Shown here: piece after piece, positions 37,416 to 46,135 of the stretch | Position numbering within the stretch: position 1 is the stretch's first letter | Layout: each line of letters starts with the position of its first letter | DNA from: Ancylobacter novellus | GTDB lineage: Bacteria > Pseudomonadota > Alphaproteobacteria > Rhizobiales > Methylopilaceae | Reading direction: 5' to 3' | Length of the DNA: 64,000 nucleotides | Assembly: GCA_003241695.1 (NCBI GenBank) | Contig: QFPN01000008.1 | Location: forward strand, 248,001 to 312,000 | Program-made: the position numbers and the translations under genes | The notes under the pieces: model-generated | Database searches by the model: none | Told to the model about the DNA's origin: nothing | Seen by the model: only the letters and a program-made list of their open reading frames with translations

Positions 37416-39089
37416 ATGATGGCGGACCCGAGGGGACCCGAGACCGGACAGGGCGCGAAGGGCGGCCACGGCGCCCGACCGCGGCCCCAGACCCTCGAAC
37501 TCTCGGCGACCGACGTCTCCCCGAAATCGGCTGCGCCGGCCCAGGACGCCAAGCCCGCGGGCGGCGCGGCGGAGAAGCCCGATTCGACCGTGGCCGCGAA
37601 GCCCGCCGACGCCTCACCGACCGCCGCGGCTGCAAAGCCGGTCGATCCTGCGAAACCGTCCGGGACCTCGAAGACCCCGGATCAGCCCACCGCAAATCCG
37701 GCGGCGGCGAAGCCGGACGTGGCGGCGAGCGCAGCGAAGGCGGAGCAGCCGAAAGCGGCGCCCGCTCCCGAGCCCGCCAAGTCCGAACCGGCCAAGTCCG
37801 AGCCCGGCAAACCCGAAGCGACCAAGCCGGATACGGCGAAGACCGAAGCAGCGAAGACCGCGGCGTCGGGCCCGGACGCCGCCAGATCAGACGCTTCCGC
37901 GTCGAAGCCCGCCGCCGGTCCGGCGACGACGCAAAGGGTTTCAGAGACCACGGCCTCCCCGGCTCCCGCCCCGCGCGGCGGCGTCGGCGCGCTCGGCGTG
38001 GCCGCGGCGGCTCTGGGCGGAGCCGCGATCGCGGTTCTGGTGATCGCGCTGTTCGGGCGTGAACTGATGGGCCTCGGCTCGAACGACGCCGCGCGCATGA
38101 ACGCCGCCGAGGCGAAGCTCGACGCGGTCGCGCGAGACGTGGCGGCGCTGCGGACCGGCGTCGCCGGCGCCGCGCAGGCGAGCGACATGGGCGCGATCGA
38201 CGGCCGGCTTTCGGAGGTGGCGAAGGCCCTCGAAGCGACGAACGGCCGCGTCGGGGGGGTCCAGGGCGACCTCCAGACGCTGTCGGCCAAGATGTCCGAA
38301 CCCGCCGCGCCCGATCCCGCGATCGCGGCGCTCGCCGGCCGGGTCGAGGGGCTGGAGCTCCGTCTCCAGCAGTCGCCGACCGCCGAGGCGCTGGCGACGC
38401 TCGCCGGCCGCATCGAAGGCGTCGAAGCCCGTCTCGCCGACCTTCCGACGAAACAGGCCGTCGCCGAGGTGAGCGCAAACGTCACGGCCATGGGGCGGAA
38501 GATCGACGGCGTCGCCGGCCCGCTCTCGGCCCGCGTCGACGCCGTCGGAGCAGCCGTAAGGGCGCTGCCCAAGGGCGACCCGGCGGCGCGGCTGGTGGTC
38601 GCGCTCGGCGCGCTCGACGGCGCGCTCGCGGCGGGCCGTCCCTTCGCTGCCGAACTCGAGGCCGTGAAGTCGGCGTCGGGCGGCAACGCCGAGCTGGCGC
38701 CGCTCGACCCCTACGCCGCCAAGGGCCTGCCGACCCGGGAGGCGCTGGGCGCAGAACTCTCGGCAACCATCGGCGGCCTGCCGCCGGTCAGGACCGCTCC
38801 GGCGGGGTCGGTGTTCGAACGCTTCGTGGCGAACGCCGGGGACGTCGTGAAGATCACCCCGAAGGACGCCGCCTCGGGCTCCGATCCGGCGGCGATCCGC
38901 GCGCAGGTCGCCGCGGCGGGCGCGGCCGGCGACGTCGAAGGCGCGCTCGCGGCCCGCGGAAAGCTCGACGAGGCGGCGCGCGCCGCCACCGACCAATGGG
39001 CCGAGACCGCGACCGCGCTCGTCTCCGCCGGAAACGCGCTCCGCGCGGCCCGCACGGCGGCGCTCGCCCGCCTCACAGCGAACGACTGA
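37416..39089 (+). CDS. Mic60/mitofilin-family inner-membrane protein
   Basis: 557 residues. A long disordered Ala/Lys/Pro/Glu-rich N-terminal region (residues 1-185) contains imperfect repeats such as EPAKSEPAKSEPGKPEATKP. One membrane helix follows (about 189-213, GVAAAALGGAAIAVLVIALF), then a coiled-coil region with repeated LAGRVEGLELRL-like heptads and a C-terminal mitofilin domain. Alphaproteobacterial Mic60 shapes intracytoplasmic membranes and is the ancestor of the mitochondrial crista-junction protein. Its position between hemD and hemY is conserved. The repeat-rich part is likely to vary in length among strains. Confidence 0.88.
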   Translation: MMADPRGPETGQGAKGGHGARPRPQTLELSATDVSPKSAAPAQDAKPAGGAAEKPDSTVAAKPADASPTAAAAKPVDPAKPSGTSKTPDQPTANPAAAKPDVAASAAKAEQPKAAPAPEPAKSEPAKSEPGKPEATKPDTAKTEAAKTAASGPDAARSDASASKPAAGPATTQRVSETTASPAPAPRGGVGALGVAAAALGGAAIAVLVIALFGRELMGLGSNDAARMNAAEAKLDAVARDVAALRTGVAGAAQASDMGAIDGRLSEVAKALEATNGRVGGVQGDLQTLSAKMSEPAAPDPAIAALAGRVEGLELRLQQSPTAEALATLAGRIEGVEARLADLPTKQAVAEVSANVTAMGRKIDGVAGPLSARVDAVGAAVRALPKGDPAARLVVALGALDGALAAGRPFAAELEAVKSASGGNAELAPLDPYAAKGLPTREALGAELSATIGGLPPVRTAPAGSVFERFVANAGDVVKITPKDAASGSDPAAIRAQVAAAGAAGDVEGALAARGKLDEAARAATDQWAETATALVSAGNALRAARTAALARLTAND

Positions 39090-39101
39090 GGACCCCATCC
39101 G

Positions 39102-40811
39102 ATGGTGCGCGTGCTGCTCTATCTCGTCCTCGTCGGCGTCTTCGCCCTGGGCGCGGCGTGGATCGCCGACCGGCCGGGCGCGATGGTGATCGACTGGCAG
39201 GGCTACCGGATCGAAACCTCGGTCTCGGTCGCCGTCGCCTTCGTCGCGGCCATTGCGGTGTTCGCCGTGATCCTCTGGAACGTGATGCGCTGGATTCTGG
39301 CGGGTCCCGAGGCCTTCGCCCTGTTCCGCCGCAACCGGCGCCGGGCGAAGGGCTACGAGGCGATCGCGCGCGGCGTGGTCGCGGTCGGCACCGGCGACGC
39401 CAAGCGGGCGGGCCGCGAGGCGGGCGAGGCGCGCAAGCTGCTCGGCAAGGAGCCGCTGACGCTGGTTCTGGCCGCGCAGGCGGCCCAGCTTTCCGGCGAC
39501 GGCCCCGGCGCCGAGGCCGCCTTCCGCGCCATGACGGAACGGCCGGAAACGCGCTCGCTCGGCCTCAGGGGCCTGTTCGTCGAGGCCGAGCGGCGCGGCG
39601 ACCGCGCCGCGGCCAAGGCGCTCGCCGAGGAGGCCTCCGGGCTCCAGCCCGACACGTGGGCGGGGCAGGCGCTGTTCGATTACCAGTGCGCCGAGCGCGA
39701 CTGGGCAGGAGCGCTCGCGACGCTGGAGCGGCTCAACGCCAATCGGCTGATCGAGAAGGCCGACTTCCGCCGCCGCCGCGCCGTCCTTCTAACCGCGCAG
39801 GCGATGGACGAGGGCGGCGACCCGCAGACCGCGGTCAAGCGCGCTCGCGAAGCCCATTCGCTCGCGCCCGACTTCCCGCCGGCCGCGGCGCTCGCCGCCC
39901 GCCTGCTCGCCGAGCAGGGCGACGTCAAGAAGGCGATGAAGATCGTCGAGACCACCTGGGCCAAGGCGACGCATCCCGACCTCGCCGAGGTCTACGTCCA
40001 CGTCCGCCCGGGCGATTCGGCCCGCGACAAGCTGAAGCGCGCCCGCGCGCTCTCGGAGCGCGCCGGCGACGATCCGGAAGGGCTGATCGCGCTCGCCCGC
40101 GCCGCGATGGCGGCGCGCGAGCTCGACGCGGCGCGAACCGCGATCGGCAAGCTGATCGGCGTCCGCCCGACCGCCCGCGCCTGCCTGCTGATGGCCGAAC
40201 TCGAGGAGATCGAACACGGCGAGAACGGCCGCTCCCGCGAATGGCTCGGCCGCGCGCTGCGCGCGCCGCGCGATCCGGCCTGGGTGGCCGACGGCGTCTC
40301 AAGCGAGGTCTGGGCGCCGATCTCGCCGGTCACGGGCCGCCTCGACGCCTTCGTCTGGAAGATCCCGGTCGAGGAGAGCCGCCCTCGGCTCGCCGCTGAA
40401 GCCTGGCTCAACGAGGCCCCGACCGACCAGATGCGCACGATTGCGCCGGCGGATGCTCCGCCGCTCGCTCCGGCGGCCTCTCCGTCGCCTCTGGCGGCGA
40501 CGCCCGCGTCGACGGCCGCCGCGCTGCCCCGCGAGATGCCGACCCTGCTCGACGCCGTTCCCGCCGAGGAGCCGGTGGCGAAAGCGCCCGCCGCAAAGAC
40601 CCCCGCGCCAGTTCAGCCGAAGTCCGAAGCCGGACCTGCGACGGAAGCGAAGCCCGCCGCCTCCCGCGGCGAACGCAAGCCGGTCGCGCGGCCGACCGCC
40701 GCCGTGTTCCCGCTGTCGCGCCCGCCGGACGATCCGGGACCGCAGGCCGTCGAGACCAACGACACGATCGCCGGCGGCCGGACCTATCCGGCGCAACGCC
40801 CGAACTACTGA
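39102..40811 (+). CDS. hemY: HemY-domain TPR protein
   Basis: 569 residues. Two N-terminal membrane helices (VLLYLVLVGVFALGAAWIA and VSVAVAFVAAIAVFAVILW) are followed by a TPR-like helical region up to about residue 440 and a Pro/Ala-rich C-terminal tail. It is named after E. coli HemY, encoded in the hemCDXY operon, whose biochemical role in haem synthesis is still unclear. It is not the Bacillus protoporphyrinogen oxidase of the same name. It starts 12 bases after the mic60 stop, the last gene of the cluster. Confidence 0.9.
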   Translation: MVRVLLYLVLVGVFALGAAWIADRPGAMVIDWQGYRIETSVSVAVAFVAAIAVFAVILWNVMRWILAGPEAFALFRRNRRRAKGYEAIARGVVAVGTGDAKRAGREAGEARKLLGKEPLTLVLAAQAAQLSGDGPGAEAAFRAMTERPETRSLGLRGLFVEAERRGDRAAAKALAEEASGLQPDTWAGQALFDYQCAERDWAGALATLERLNANRLIEKADFRRRRAVLLTAQAMDEGGDPQTAVKRAREAHSLAPDFPPAAALAARLLAEQGDVKKAMKIVETTWAKATHPDLAEVYVHVRPGDSARDKLKRARALSERAGDDPEGLIALARAAMAARELDAARTAIGKLIGVRPTARACLLMAELEEIEHGENGRSREWLGRALRAPRDPAWVADGVSSEVWAPISPVTGRLDAFVWKIPVEESRPRLAAEAWLNEAPTDQMRTIAPADAPPLAPAASPSPLAATPASTAAALPREMPTLLDAVPAEEPVAKAPAAKTPAPVQPKSEAGPATEAKPAASRGERKPVARPTAAVFPLSRPPDDPGPQAVETNDTIAGGRTYPAQRPNY

Positions 40812-40936
40812 GGCGAATTCCCGACGCGCGGCGGACCGCCGCCGCCGCGCGAAACAGGCGGCGACTGCGAAAGCCGCCTTTCCCGACCCGGATCGCCTTG
40901 CGTCCGGGCGGCGGTTTCGCTACAGCGTGCGCCGGC

Positions 40937-41012
40937 GCCGCAATAGCTCAGCTGGTAGAGCACGTCATTCGTAATGACGGGGTCGGGGGTTCGAGTCCCT
41001 CTTGCGGCACCA
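40937..41012 (+). tRNA. tRNA-Thr (anticodon CGT)
   Basis: A 76-base cloverleaf. The acceptor GCCGCAA pairs with TTGCGGC, the D arm is GCTC...GAGC, and the anticodon stem CGTCA/TGACG holds loop TTCGTAA with anticodon CGT. The T arm has loop TTCGAGT, and the encoded 3' end is ACCA. It reads ACG codons. No integrase or attachment repeat is seen next to it. Confidence 0.97.
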
Positions 41013-41125
41013 GAGACTTTCCCGACGACGTCCCTCCTGCGCGCCGCAACCAAGTGGCGCCTTCCGCGTTCAGGGTTTACGGGTCGCCTCGCATCGCGCC
41101 CTCGGACGACCTGTCGGGATCACCC

Positions 41126-41602
41126 ATGTTCGATCAGCTTCGTCGTCTCCTGTCCGACTTCACGGGCGAGGGAGAGCATGACGCCTTCGCGGTGGACGAC
41201 TGGCGCGTCGCCGCGGCGGCGATGCTCGTCAGCCTGATCGGGGCCGACGGCGTCGCCACCGAACGCGAGAAGACGGTTCTGCACGACGTGCTCAAGGCGC
41301 GGTTTTCGCTCGACGAGGCGGAGACCGCCGACCTCATGGAGGCGGCGCGGCGTCGCGAGGCCGATTCGATCGACCTCTACGGTTTCACCAGCGTGCTCAA
41401 GCGCTCGCTCGACGCCGAAGGCCGCGCGGGCGTCGTCGAGATGATGTGGGAGATCGTGTTCGCGGACGGCGCGGCCCACGAACTCGAGGACTCGATCGTC
41501 TGGCGCGCCGCCGACCTCCTCGGCGTTTCCGACCGCGAGCGCGTGGAGCTCAAGCGACGGATCGCCGCCCGGGTCCGTCCGGCGGGCGTGGAGCAGGTCT
41601 GA
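41126..41602 (+). CDS. TerB-family protein
   Basis: 158 residues, all helical. The TerB/DjlA-like pattern of acidic residues in helices is visible: DDWRVAAAAMLVSLIGADGV, TEREKTVLHDVLKARFSL, and the second half-repeat MMWEIVFADGAAHELEDSIV. The family is named after tellurite resistance but these stand-alone alphaproteobacterial members (COG4103-like) have no known function; TerB binds metal through similar acidic residues. There is no signal peptide. The ATG at 41126 lies 113 bases after the tRNA. Confidence 0.85.
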   Translation: MFDQLRRLLSDFTGEGEHDAFAVDDWRVAAAAMLVSLIGADGVATEREKTVLHDVLKARFSLDEAETADLMEAARRREADSIDLYGFTSVLKRSLDAEGRAGVVEMMWEIVFADGAAHELEDSIVWRAADLLGVSDRERVELKRRIAARVRPAGVEQV

Positions 41603-41632
41603 CGAACCGCCCCAGATCGGGACGGCGCCTGA

Positions 41633-41668
41633 TTTCGCAGGCTGCGACGGCTTTCGCAAAATGCGACG
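41633..41668. promoter_or_regulatory. Tandem activator sites matching those of the AcoR-type regulator
   Basis: Two palindromes, TTTCGCA-GGC-TGCGACG (core 41635-41647) and TTTCGCA-AAA-TGCGACG (core 41654-41666), have centres 19 bp apart, about two helical turns. A further TGCGA half-site lies at 41674. The core TCGCA-N3-TGCGAC is identical to the site at 1793-1809 beside the sigma-54 activator gene. They lie 100-120 bp upstream of a -24/-12 promoter. Confidence 0.7.
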
Positions 41669-41761
41669 CTTTTTGCGAGCGCGCTTGCGGCGTGAAACCA
41701 GATCCGGCGCCCTCGATCGCCGGACACGCAACATCTCGTATGGTTACGGCGCCATTAGGGT

Positions 41762-41777
41762 TGGCAAGCCGTTTGCG
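41762..41777 (+). promoter_or_regulatory. Second sigma-54 (-24/-12) promoter, without an evident gene
   Basis: TGGCAA-N5-TTGCG, with GG (41763-41764) and GC (41775-41776) 10 bp apart. It matches the consensus at least as well as the promoter at 1973. Transcription would start near 41789 and run toward the 3' end of yggS. Confidence 0.7.
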
Positions 41778-41826
41778 ACGTCCCTGTCAGCCGGATCTGG
41801 TTCATGCGTACCGGCATCCGATCGGA

Positions 41827-41868
41827 CCGGGAGGGGGGCGTTTCCGACCCCAGCGACCCCCCTTCCGG
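41827..41868 (+). other. Strong hairpin downstream of the second sigma-54 promoter
   Basis: CCGGGAGGGGGG (41827-41838) pairs with CCCCCCTTCCGG (41857-41868) with one G-T pair and an 18-base loop, beginning about 38 bases after the predicted start of transcription. There is no T-run after it. It could be part of a structured small RNA. Confidence 0.55.
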
Positions 41869-41947
41869 ATCCGGACCGGCCTTCCGCGCCAATCTCCGTC
41901 CTCGAAACGTCTCCGCCCGCGCTCCCCGCGAAGCGCTAAGGCCGCCG

Positions 41948-42637
41948 TCACTCCTGCCTCGGCCGACTCCCGAAGATCGCGGAGCCCACGCGCACATGGG
42001 TCGCGCCGAACTGGACCGCCTCGGCGAAATCGGCGCTCATGCCCATCGACAGGCCCGTCAGCCCGTTGCGCTCGGCAAGCTTCCTAAGCAGCGCGAAGAA
42101 CGGCGCCGGCGGCTCGTCGGCGGGCGGAACGCACATCAGGCCGCGCAGATCCATGCCGAGCTCGTCGCGCACGAGCGCCACGAGCGCGTCGGTCTCCGGA
42201 ATGGCGCAACCGGCCTTCTGCTCCTCCTCGCCGATATTGACCTGCACGAACACGCCGAGCCGCCTGCCCTGCTTCTTCATCTCGGCGGCGAGCGCGCGGG
42301 CGATCTTCGGGCGGTCGACCGTGTGAACCATGTCGAACAGAGCGACGGCGTCGGCCGCCTTGTTGGACTGCAGCGGCCCGATCAGGTGAAGCTCGACGCC
42401 CGGATGGAGCATCCGCAGCGACGGCCACTTGCCCTGCGCCTCCTGCACGCGGTTCTCGCCGAACACGTGCTGGCCGGCGGCGAGAACGGGCTCGACGTCC
42501 CGCGCCTCGAAGGTCTTGGACACGGCGATCAGCGTCGTCGCCCCTTCGGCGCGGCCGGCCGTGCGCTCCGCGCGGCGGATGTCGTGGAGAACCTGGGCGA
42601 GGCTGGCGGCGGCGTCGGACACGAAGGGGCCTTTCAA
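41948..42637 (-). CDS. YggS/PROSC-family pyridoxal phosphate homeostasis protein
   Basis: 229 residues, a single-domain alanine-racemase-like barrel that binds PLP through the lysine in LIAVSKTFEARDVEP. Other family segments are VFGENRVQEAQGKW, LHLIGPLQSNKAADAV and LSMGMSADFAEAVQFGATHV, and the ATHVRVGSAIFG phosphate site. Members control free PLP and affect amino-acid balance and have no racemase activity. Its ATG lies within 4 bases of the vapC stop, so it may also be cotranscribed with vapBC. Confidence 0.93.
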   Translation of the reverse strand: MKGPFVSDAAASLAQVLHDIRRAERTAGRAEGATTLIAVSKTFEARDVEPVLAAGQHVFGENRVQEAQGKWPSLRMLHPGVELHLIGPLQSNKAADAVALFDMVHTVDRPKIARALAAEMKKQGRRLGVFVQVNIGEEEQKAGCAIPETDALVALVRDELGMDLRGLMCVPPADEPPAPFFALLRKLAERNGLTGLSMGMSADFAEAVQFGATHVRVGSAIFGSRPRQE

Positions 42638-43056
42638 GCCGGGGCGATGTCGGTGCGGGCGATGTCGTCGCCCTTGTAGAGCAGCGGGACGCCTTTTGCG
42701 CGGGCGCAGGCGTAAGCGAAACAGTCGCCCATATTGAGCTGCGCCGGGTGACCGACGACTTTGCCGAAACGAGCCGCGGCCTCGATGGCGGCGGCGCCGT
42801 CCACCGGGACCTCTTCCGCCCCTATCCGCTCCAGAAAATCGCGGATGATCGATCCTGCTTCCACGAGGGTCGCGGCGTCGGCGCGCCGGCCGATCTGGGT
42901 CTTCTTGCGGACGAGACCGAACGTGGCTTCGAACACGCTGACGGCGGAAAAGTACAAAGGTCTTCCAGCGGCCTCGATCCGGGCGAGAACTTCGGAGCCG
43001 TCCGGCTCGTGAGACAAGACCGCCACGATCGCGGACGCATCGATGAAAGCGCTCAT
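42634..43056 (-). CDS. vapC: VapC-type PIN-domain ribonuclease toxin
   Basis: 140 residues. The PIN domain acidic residues are seen in AFIDASAIVAVLSHEPDG, FEATFGLV and MGDCFAYACARAKGVPLLYKGDDIART. It would cleave RNA, typically initiator tRNA or other tRNAs, when released from its antitoxin. Its start overlaps the antitoxin stop by 4 bases, and its end overlaps the yggS start by 4 bases. All key residues are present, so it should be active. Confidence 0.92.
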   Translation of the reverse strand: MSAFIDASAIVAVLSHEPDGSEVLARIEAAGRPLYFSAVSVFEATFGLVRKKTQIGRRADAATLVEAGSIIRDFLERIGAEEVPVDGAAAIEAAARFGKVVGHPAQLNMGDCFAYACARAKGVPLLYKGDDIARTDIAPA

Positions 43057-43298
43057 TCGGCAGAGAGCTCGTCCATGAACTGCTTCATGTCGAACGAATG
43101 GTCCGAGGGTCCCATCCGATCCGCCCGGGCGACCACGTCGGCGATGCGCTCGCTGAGAGGGCGCTCTTCCGGGGGCGCTCCCGCCAGTCGGCGTTCAAGC
43201 GCGACCTTCACCGCTTCCGTCACGGTGCGCGCGCCGGTGACGCGCTTCACCTCGCGGGCGAGTTCAGCCACGGCTTCGTCGCGGATGTAGAGGGGCAT
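43053..43298 (-). CDS. vapB: VapB-type antitoxin (Rv0623-like)
   Basis: 81 residues. The N-terminal ribbon-helix-helix-like region is MPLYIRDEAVAELAREVKRV with TGARTVTEAVKVALERRL, and the C-terminal tail HSFDMKQFMDELSAE would bind and block VapC. It is first in the vapBC pair and starts with ATG at 43298. A 7-bp inverted repeat, AGGATAT...ATATCCT, lies just upstream, in keeping with autoregulation by the VapBC complex. Confidence 0.9.
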   Translation of the reverse strand: MPLYIRDEAVAELAREVKRVTGARTVTEAVKVALERRLAGAPPEERPLSERIADVVARADRMGPSDHSFDMKQFMDELSAE

Positions 43299-43318
43299 CG
43301 TTCCGGCTTCCTAGCCTC

Positions 43319-43350
43319 AGGATATACATATAGCCTGGCCGGAATATCCT
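43319..43350. promoter_or_regulatory. Candidate vapBC operator
   Basis: AGGATAT (43319-43325) and ATATCCT (43344-43350) are perfect inverted repeats with 18 bases between, 21-52 bases upstream of vapB. AT-rich words (ATACATATA) inside are the only promoter-like sequence in the region. Confidence 0.6.
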
Positions 43351-43510
43351 CGCCAGCCTCGCCGCCGGCGGACGATGCGGCGCGGCCCTCCCGCAGCGCC
43401 TGCATTCTGTTGACCCGCAGCTTCGTTTCGCGCCAAGGTCCGCGCGCTTTCGCGACGGCGACGCTTCCCCTGCGTCGCGGCCCTCAATGACAAGACTGGC
43501 GTAAAAGTTG

Positions 43511-46135
43511 ATGACGACGGAGCGCTACAACGCGCGCGAGGCCGAGCCCCGCTGGCAGGCCGTGTGGAACGAGAAGAAGCTGTTCGAGACGGCGGCCGAC
43601 GACGGGCGGCCGAGCTATTACGTGCTCGAGATGTTCCCCTATCCGTCGGGGCGCATCCACATGGGCCACGTCCGCAACTACGCGATGGGCGACGTCGTCG
43701 CGCGCTACAAGCGCGCCCGGGGATTCTCGGTGCTCCATCCGATGGGCTGGGACGCCTTCGGGCTGCCGGCCGAGAACGCCGCCATGGAGCGTAAGGTCCA
43801 TCCGAAGAGCTGGACCTACGACAACATCGCGACCATGCGGGATCAGCTGAAGTCGATCGGGCTGTCGCTCGACTGGTCGCGCGAGATCGCGACCTGCGAC
43901 CCCGAATACTACGCCCAGCAGCAGCGCCTTTTCCTCGACTTCCTGAAGGCCGGCCTCGCCTATCGCCGCAAGTCGAAGGTGAACTGGGATCCGGTCGACA
44001 ACACGGTGCTCGCCAACGAGCAGGTGATCGATGGCCGCGGCTGGCGCTCCGGCGCGCTCGTCGAGCAGCGCGAGCTGACCCAGTGGTTCCTGAAGATCAC
44101 CGACTTTTCCGACAGCCTGCTGGCGTCGCTCGACGAGCTGCCGCGCTGGCCGGAAAAAGTCCGGACCATGCAGAAGAACTGGATCGGGCGCTCTGAAGGG
44201 CTGCTGGTCCGCTGGGAAGTGGCGCGCGACGCGGGCCACGGCGGTTCTCCCGCGACCGAGATCGAGGTCTACACCACCCGGCCCGATACGCTGTTCGGCG
44301 CGAGCTTCCTCGCGCTGTCCCCGGATCATCCCGTGGCGCTCGAACTTGCGACGCTCGATCACGAGCTGAAGGCCTTCGCCGACGACTGCCGCCGCGCCGG
44401 CACCAGCGTCGCGGTGCTGGAGACCGCCGAAAAGAAGGGTTTCGACACCGGGCTGAAGGTGCGCCACCCGTTCGATCCGACCTGGGAGGTCCCGGTCTAC
44501 GTCGCGAACTTCGTGCTGATGGACTACGGCACGGGGGCGATCTTCGGCTGCCCGGCGCATGACCAGCGCGACTGGGACTTCGCCTCGAAATACGGGTTGC
44601 CGATCACGCCCGTGGTCGCGCCCGAGGGCGTCGATCCGCAGTCGCTGGTCGGATCGGGCGCCTATGACGGCGAAGGCCGGCTGGTGAACTCGAAGTTCCT
44701 CGACGGCATGAGCGTCGAGGAGGCGAAGGAAGAGGTCGCCCGCCGGCTGGAGGCCGAGACGCTCGACGCGACGCCGGTCGCGAGCCGCAAGGTCAACTGG
44801 CGGCTGCGCGACTGGGGGATCTCGCGGCAACGCTACTGGGGCTGCCCGATCCCGGTGATCCATTGCGAGGCCTGCGGCGTCGTGCCCGTGCCCGAGGACC
44901 AGCTTCCCGTACGGCTGCCCGAAGAGGTCTCGTTCGACCGGCCCGGCAACCCGCTCGACCGCGACGACGCCTGGCGCAACGTCCCCTGCCCGTCCTGCGG
45001 CGGCCCCGCCCGCCGCGAGACCGACACGATGGACACCTTCGTCGATTCGTCCTGGTACTTCGCGCGCTTCACCGCGCCGCGCTCCACGGCGCCGACCGAA
45101 CCCGCGGTCGCGGACCGCTGGCTGCCGGTCGACCAGTATATCGGCGGCGTCGAGCACGCGATCCTGCACCTGCTCTACGCGCGCTTCTTCACCCGCGCGA
45201 TGAAGGCGACCGGCCATGTCGGCGTCGCGGAGCCGTTCGCGGGCCTCTTCACGCAGGGCATGGTGGTGCACGAGACCTACAAGGACGCAGGCGGCCAGTG
45301 GGTCGCGCCCGCCGACGTCCGGATCTCCGAGACCGACGGCGCTCGGCGCGCGGAGAAGCTGTCCGACGGGGCGCCGATCGAGATCGGCCCGATCGAGAAG
45401 ATGTCGAAGTCGAAGAAGAACGTCGTCGACCCGAACGACATCATCGAGACCTACGGCGCCGACACCGCGCGCTGGTTCATGCTGGCCGACTCGCCGCCCG
45501 AGCGCGACGTGATCTGGACGGAAGCGGGCGTCGAGGGCGCGTCGAAGCGCGTGCAGCGCGTCTGGCGGCTCGCGAACGAGGCGGCCGAAAAGGGCGCGCT
45601 CAGGGGCGCCGCCGCGCCGGCGGAGATGGGCGAGGCCGCGACCGCGTTGCGCCGCGCCGCCCATGGAGCGCTCGCGCGCGTCGGCGAGGGCGTCGAGCGG
45701 TTCCATTTCAACATCTGCATCGCGGCGATCAACGAGCTGATGAACGCGCTGAGCCAGGCGCTCCAGTCCGCAGATACGGCCGACGAAGCCATGGCGTTCG
45801 CGCTGAGGGAAGCGGCCGAGATCCTCGTTCAGATCGTCGCGCCCTTCACGCCGCATCTCGCGGAGGACTGCTGGGCCGCGCTCGGCCACGACAGGCTCGT
45901 GGCGGAAACGCCGTGGCCCGAGGCGGATCCCGCGCTGCTCGCCTCCGACACCGTCACGCTGCCGGTGCAGGTCAATGGCAAGAAGCGCGACGAGATCGTC
46001 GTCGCCGTGGACGCGGACGCGGCGACGATCGAAAATCTGGTGCGCGGCCTCGACGCCGTCGCGAAGGCGGTGGGCGACAAGCCGATCCGCAAGGTCATCG
46101 TGGTGCCCCGGAGGATCGTGAATGTCGTTGCCTGA
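43511..46135 (+). CDS. leuS: Leucyl-tRNA synthetase
   Basis: Charges tRNA-Leu, with a CP1 editing domain against mis-activated amino acids. 874 residues. HIGH-type motif PYPSGRIHMGHVRNYAMGD, editing-domain segment YTTRPDTLFGASFLAL with its threonine-rich pocket, DSSWYFARF, and the KMSKS loop KMSKSKKNVVDPNDII are all in place. The ATG at 43511 is preferred to TTG at 43508. The lptE start overlaps its end by 14 bases. Confidence 0.98.
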   Translation: MTTERYNAREAEPRWQAVWNEKKLFETAADDGRPSYYVLEMFPYPSGRIHMGHVRNYAMGDVVARYKRARGFSVLHPMGWDAFGLPAENAAMERKVHPKSWTYDNIATMRDQLKSIGLSLDWSREIATCDPEYYAQQQRLFLDFLKAGLAYRRKSKVNWDPVDNTVLANEQVIDGRGWRSGALVEQRELTQWFLKITDFSDSLLASLDELPRWPEKVRTMQKNWIGRSEGLLVRWEVARDAGHGGSPATEIEVYTTRPDTLFGASFLALSPDHPVALELATLDHELKAFADDCRRAGTSVAVLETAEKKGFDTGLKVRHPFDPTWEVPVYVANFVLMDYGTGAIFGCPAHDQRDWDFASKYGLPITPVVAPEGVDPQSLVGSGAYDGEGRLVNSKFLDGMSVEEAKEEVARRLEAETLDATPVASRKVNWRLRDWGISRQRYWGCPIPVIHCEACGVVPVPEDQLPVRLPEEVSFDRPGNPLDRDDAWRNVPCPSCGGPARRETDTMDTFVDSSWYFARFTAPRSTAPTEPAVADRWLPVDQYIGGVEHAILHLLYARFFTRAMKATGHVGVAEPFAGLFTQGMVVHETYKDAGGQWVAPADVRISETDGARRAEKLSDGAPIEIGPIEKMSKSKKNVVDPNDIIETYGADTARWFMLADSPPERDVIWTEAGVEGASKRVQRVWRLANEAAEKGALRGAAAPAEMGEAATALRRAAHGALARVGEGVERFHFNICIAAINELMNALSQALQSADTADEAMAFALREAAEILVQIVAPFTPHLAEDCWAALGHDRLVAETPWPEADPALLASDTVTLPVQVNGKKRDEIVVAVDADAATIENLVRGLDAVAKAVGDKPIRKVIVVPRRIVNVVA

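Larger units (their letters stand above)
41603..41947. other. Non-coding stretch holding sigma-54 signals
   Basis: 345 bases between the TerB gene and the convergent yggS. Short frames here have unnatural composition and no good start, so I call no gene. The stretch holds two activator palindromes, a sigma-54 promoter and a strong hairpin, each listed separately. A small RNA starting near 41789 is the simplest idea for what it contains. Confidence 0.5.

Noticed and set aside
40937..41012. tRNA-Thr as a possible integration site for a genomic island
   Set aside because: No integrase, no repeat of the tRNA 3' end and no compositional break were seen nearby.
41661..41939. A 92-codon plus-strand frame in the gap before yggS
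   Set aside because: Its ATG lies upstream of the sigma-54 promoter, it has no ribosome-binding site, and its composition is that of random GC-rich DNA.
43484..45889. An 801-codon open frame opposite leuS, and similar long frames opposite infB and pnp
   Set aside because: They are antisense to unmistakable essential genes and have no family features.
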